A stretch of DNA of 64,000 nt from Desulfatibacillum alkenivorans DSM 16219 (GTDB lineage Bacteria > Desulfobacterota > Desulfobacteria > Desulfobacterales > Desulfatibacillaceae), in NCBI RefSeq assembly GCF_900142135.1, contig NZ_FQZU01000007.1, positions 62,001-126,000 of the forward strand, in the 5' to 3' direction. Of the stretch, positions 63,291-64,000 are shown piece by piece. Below the pieces are notes generated by a model. The model ran no database searches. It worked only from the letters and a program-made list of their open reading frames with translations, and was not told the origin of the DNA. Made by a program: the position numbers and the translations under genes. Each line of letters begins with the position of its first letter. Position 1 is the first letter of the stretch.

Positions 63291-63728
63291 ATGCCGAGTT
63301 TCGTAATTCAAGAAAAATGTGACGGCTGCAAAGGTGGCGAAAAGACCGCATGCATGTACATCTGCCCCAATGACCTGATGGTCTTGGATCCCAATGCCAT
63401 GAAAGCCTACAACCAAGAGCCCGATCAGTGCTGGGAATGCTTTTCCTGTGTCAAGATCTGCCCGACCCAGGCTATCGAAGTGCGCGGTTACTCCGACTTT
63501 GTGCCTCTGGGAAGCTCCATTATGCCCATGATGGGCACCGAAGACGTTATGTGGACCTGTAAGTTCCGTAACGGAACCGTCAAACGCTTTAAGTTCCCCA
63601 TCCGGACCACTGCTGAAGGATCCGCCAATGCTTATCTGGATCTGCAGGGCAAGGACATTGATTCCGAACTGCTGTCCACCGAAGAAGCCGACGGCATGGA
63701 ACTGGCTGGCCCCACCGAACTGGCCTAG
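63291..63728 (+). CDS. aprB: adenylylsulfate reductase beta subunit
   Basis: A 145-residue iron-sulfur subunit of APS reductase, the enzyme that reduces adenosine-5'-phosphosulfate to sulfite and AMP in dissimilatory sulfate reduction. Two 4Fe-4S sites are visible: Cys10, Cys13, Cys21, Cys25 (CDGCKGGEKTACMYIC) and Cys47, Cys50, Cys53, Cys57 (CWECFSCVKIC). The GYSDFVPLG stretch and the long C-terminal tail, which in known structures wraps the alpha subunit, are present. Length and motifs match AprB. AGGAGG precedes the ATG. aprA follows 76 bp later, so the two are an operon. It passes electrons, probably from the Qmo complex, to the flavin of AprA in the cytoplasm. Confidence 0.97.
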   Translation: MPSFVIQEKCDGCKGGEKTACMYICPNDLMVLDPNAMKAYNQEPDQCWECFSCVKICPTQAIEVRGYSDFVPLGSSIMPMMGTEDVMWTCKFRNGTVKRFKFPIRTTAEGSANAYLDLQGKDIDSELLSTEEADGMELAGPTELA

Positions 63729-63804
63729 TTCGGACTTTGGGATGCAGTGAATCTGAACTTTAAAGTAACATCGAATATTCGACCCTTTTTTAAGGAGGAA
63801 CAAT

Positions 63805-64000
63805 ATGGCATTACCGAACAAACCTCTGGGAGAACTCAAGGCGGAACTGAATCCTGAAGTAGAAGAGCGGGAAGTTGACATTCTGATCGTGGGCGGCGGC
63901 ATGGCTGCTTGCGGAACCGCTTTTGAAATCAAAAAATGGGCTGCCGACAAAAGCATCCTGCTTTGCGATAAAGCTGCTATGGAACGCTCCGGCGCTGTTG
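63805..64000 (+). CDS. aprA: adenylylsulfate reductase alpha subunit (5' end only)
   Basis: The first 65 codons of AprA, truncated by the window edge. It begins MALPNKPLGELKAELNPEVE and reaches the FAD-binding loop VDILIVGGGMAACGTAFEI, which matches the dinucleotide-binding start of the fumarate-reductase-type flavoprotein fold of AprA. ALLCDKAA-like ILLCDKAAMERSGAV follows as the next conserved stretch. AAGGAGG lies six bases before the ATG. Position directly after aprB confirms the identity. The complete subunit catalyses APS reduction at FAD. Confidence 0.96.
   Translation, partial: MALPNKPLGELKAELNPEVEEREVDILIVGGGMAACGTAFEIKKWAADKSILLCDKAAMERSGAV

Overview
The window reads as chromosomal DNA of a strictly anaerobic sulfate-reducing deltaproteobacterium (Desulfobacterota, Desulfobacteraceae-like; Desulfatibacillum is a plausible genus, but that is inference). 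The decisive marker is at the right edge: a complete aprB followed by the start of aprA, the two subunits of adenylylsulfate (APS) reductase. The many large sensor kinases, small 4Fe-4S proteins, a ferredoxin-nitroreductase, FadD and moderately GC-rich coding sequence fit this.

Layout. 0.1-5.3 kb (leftward): a ribokinase-deoxyribose-phosphate aldolase fusion, a flavodoxin-like protein, a membrane protein and a GT39-like glycosyltransferase with TPRs. 5.4-10.0 kb (rightward): leucyl aminopeptidase, alpha/beta hydrolase, a cysteine-rich ferredoxin protein, a PAS protein and a small two-helix membrane protein. 10.07-11.35 kb: a sigma70-type promoter, a cobalamin riboswitch and an intrinsic terminator directly before one secreted protein with a dockerin-like C-terminus. 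11.4-22.7 kb: dense two-component signalling, first a leftward four-gene set (REC, REC-HD-GYP, HDOD, REC-PAS), then rightward a REC-kinase, a kinase with three periplasmic binding domains, a lone REC and a REC-PAS-kinase-REC hybrid.

22.75-25.2 kb is the only clearly accessory stretch: three decaying copies of one C-terminal coding fragment, short tandem repeats, a 37-base T tract, a small membrane ORF and an orphan PD-(D/E)XK nuclease. 25.2-29.3 kb: MltA lytic transglycosylase, a sulfotransferase-like protein, a lipoprotein hydrolase and a ferredoxin-nitroreductase. 29.3-35.5 kb: an NMT1-type sensor kinase, CheR and a CHASE4 hybrid kinase. 35.6-37.6 kb: two tandem paralogous secreted proteins, each with the same small inverted repeat upstream. 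37.8-40.9 kb: FadD, a DksA/TraR zinc-finger protein and a membrane-TPR protein.

40.9-57.4 kb has an envelope theme: a 2019-residue alpha-2-macroglobulin, MscS, a HEAT-repeat/HD-GYP pair, a membrane-anchored amidase, CreD with a 51-residue leader ORF, and a divergent CreB/CreC-like pair. 57.6-62.5 kb: a broken pentapeptide-repeat gene, a chemoreceptor, a methyltransferase, an SDR with an altered active site and a cysteine-cluster protein. 62.5-64.0 kb: a long aprBA upstream region with three sites resembling the Rex operator, a possible promoter and a small basic ORF, then aprB and partial aprA.

No rRNA, tRNA, CRISPR array, complete insertion sequence or prophage was recognised. All function calls come from motifs read by eye; no database search was run.
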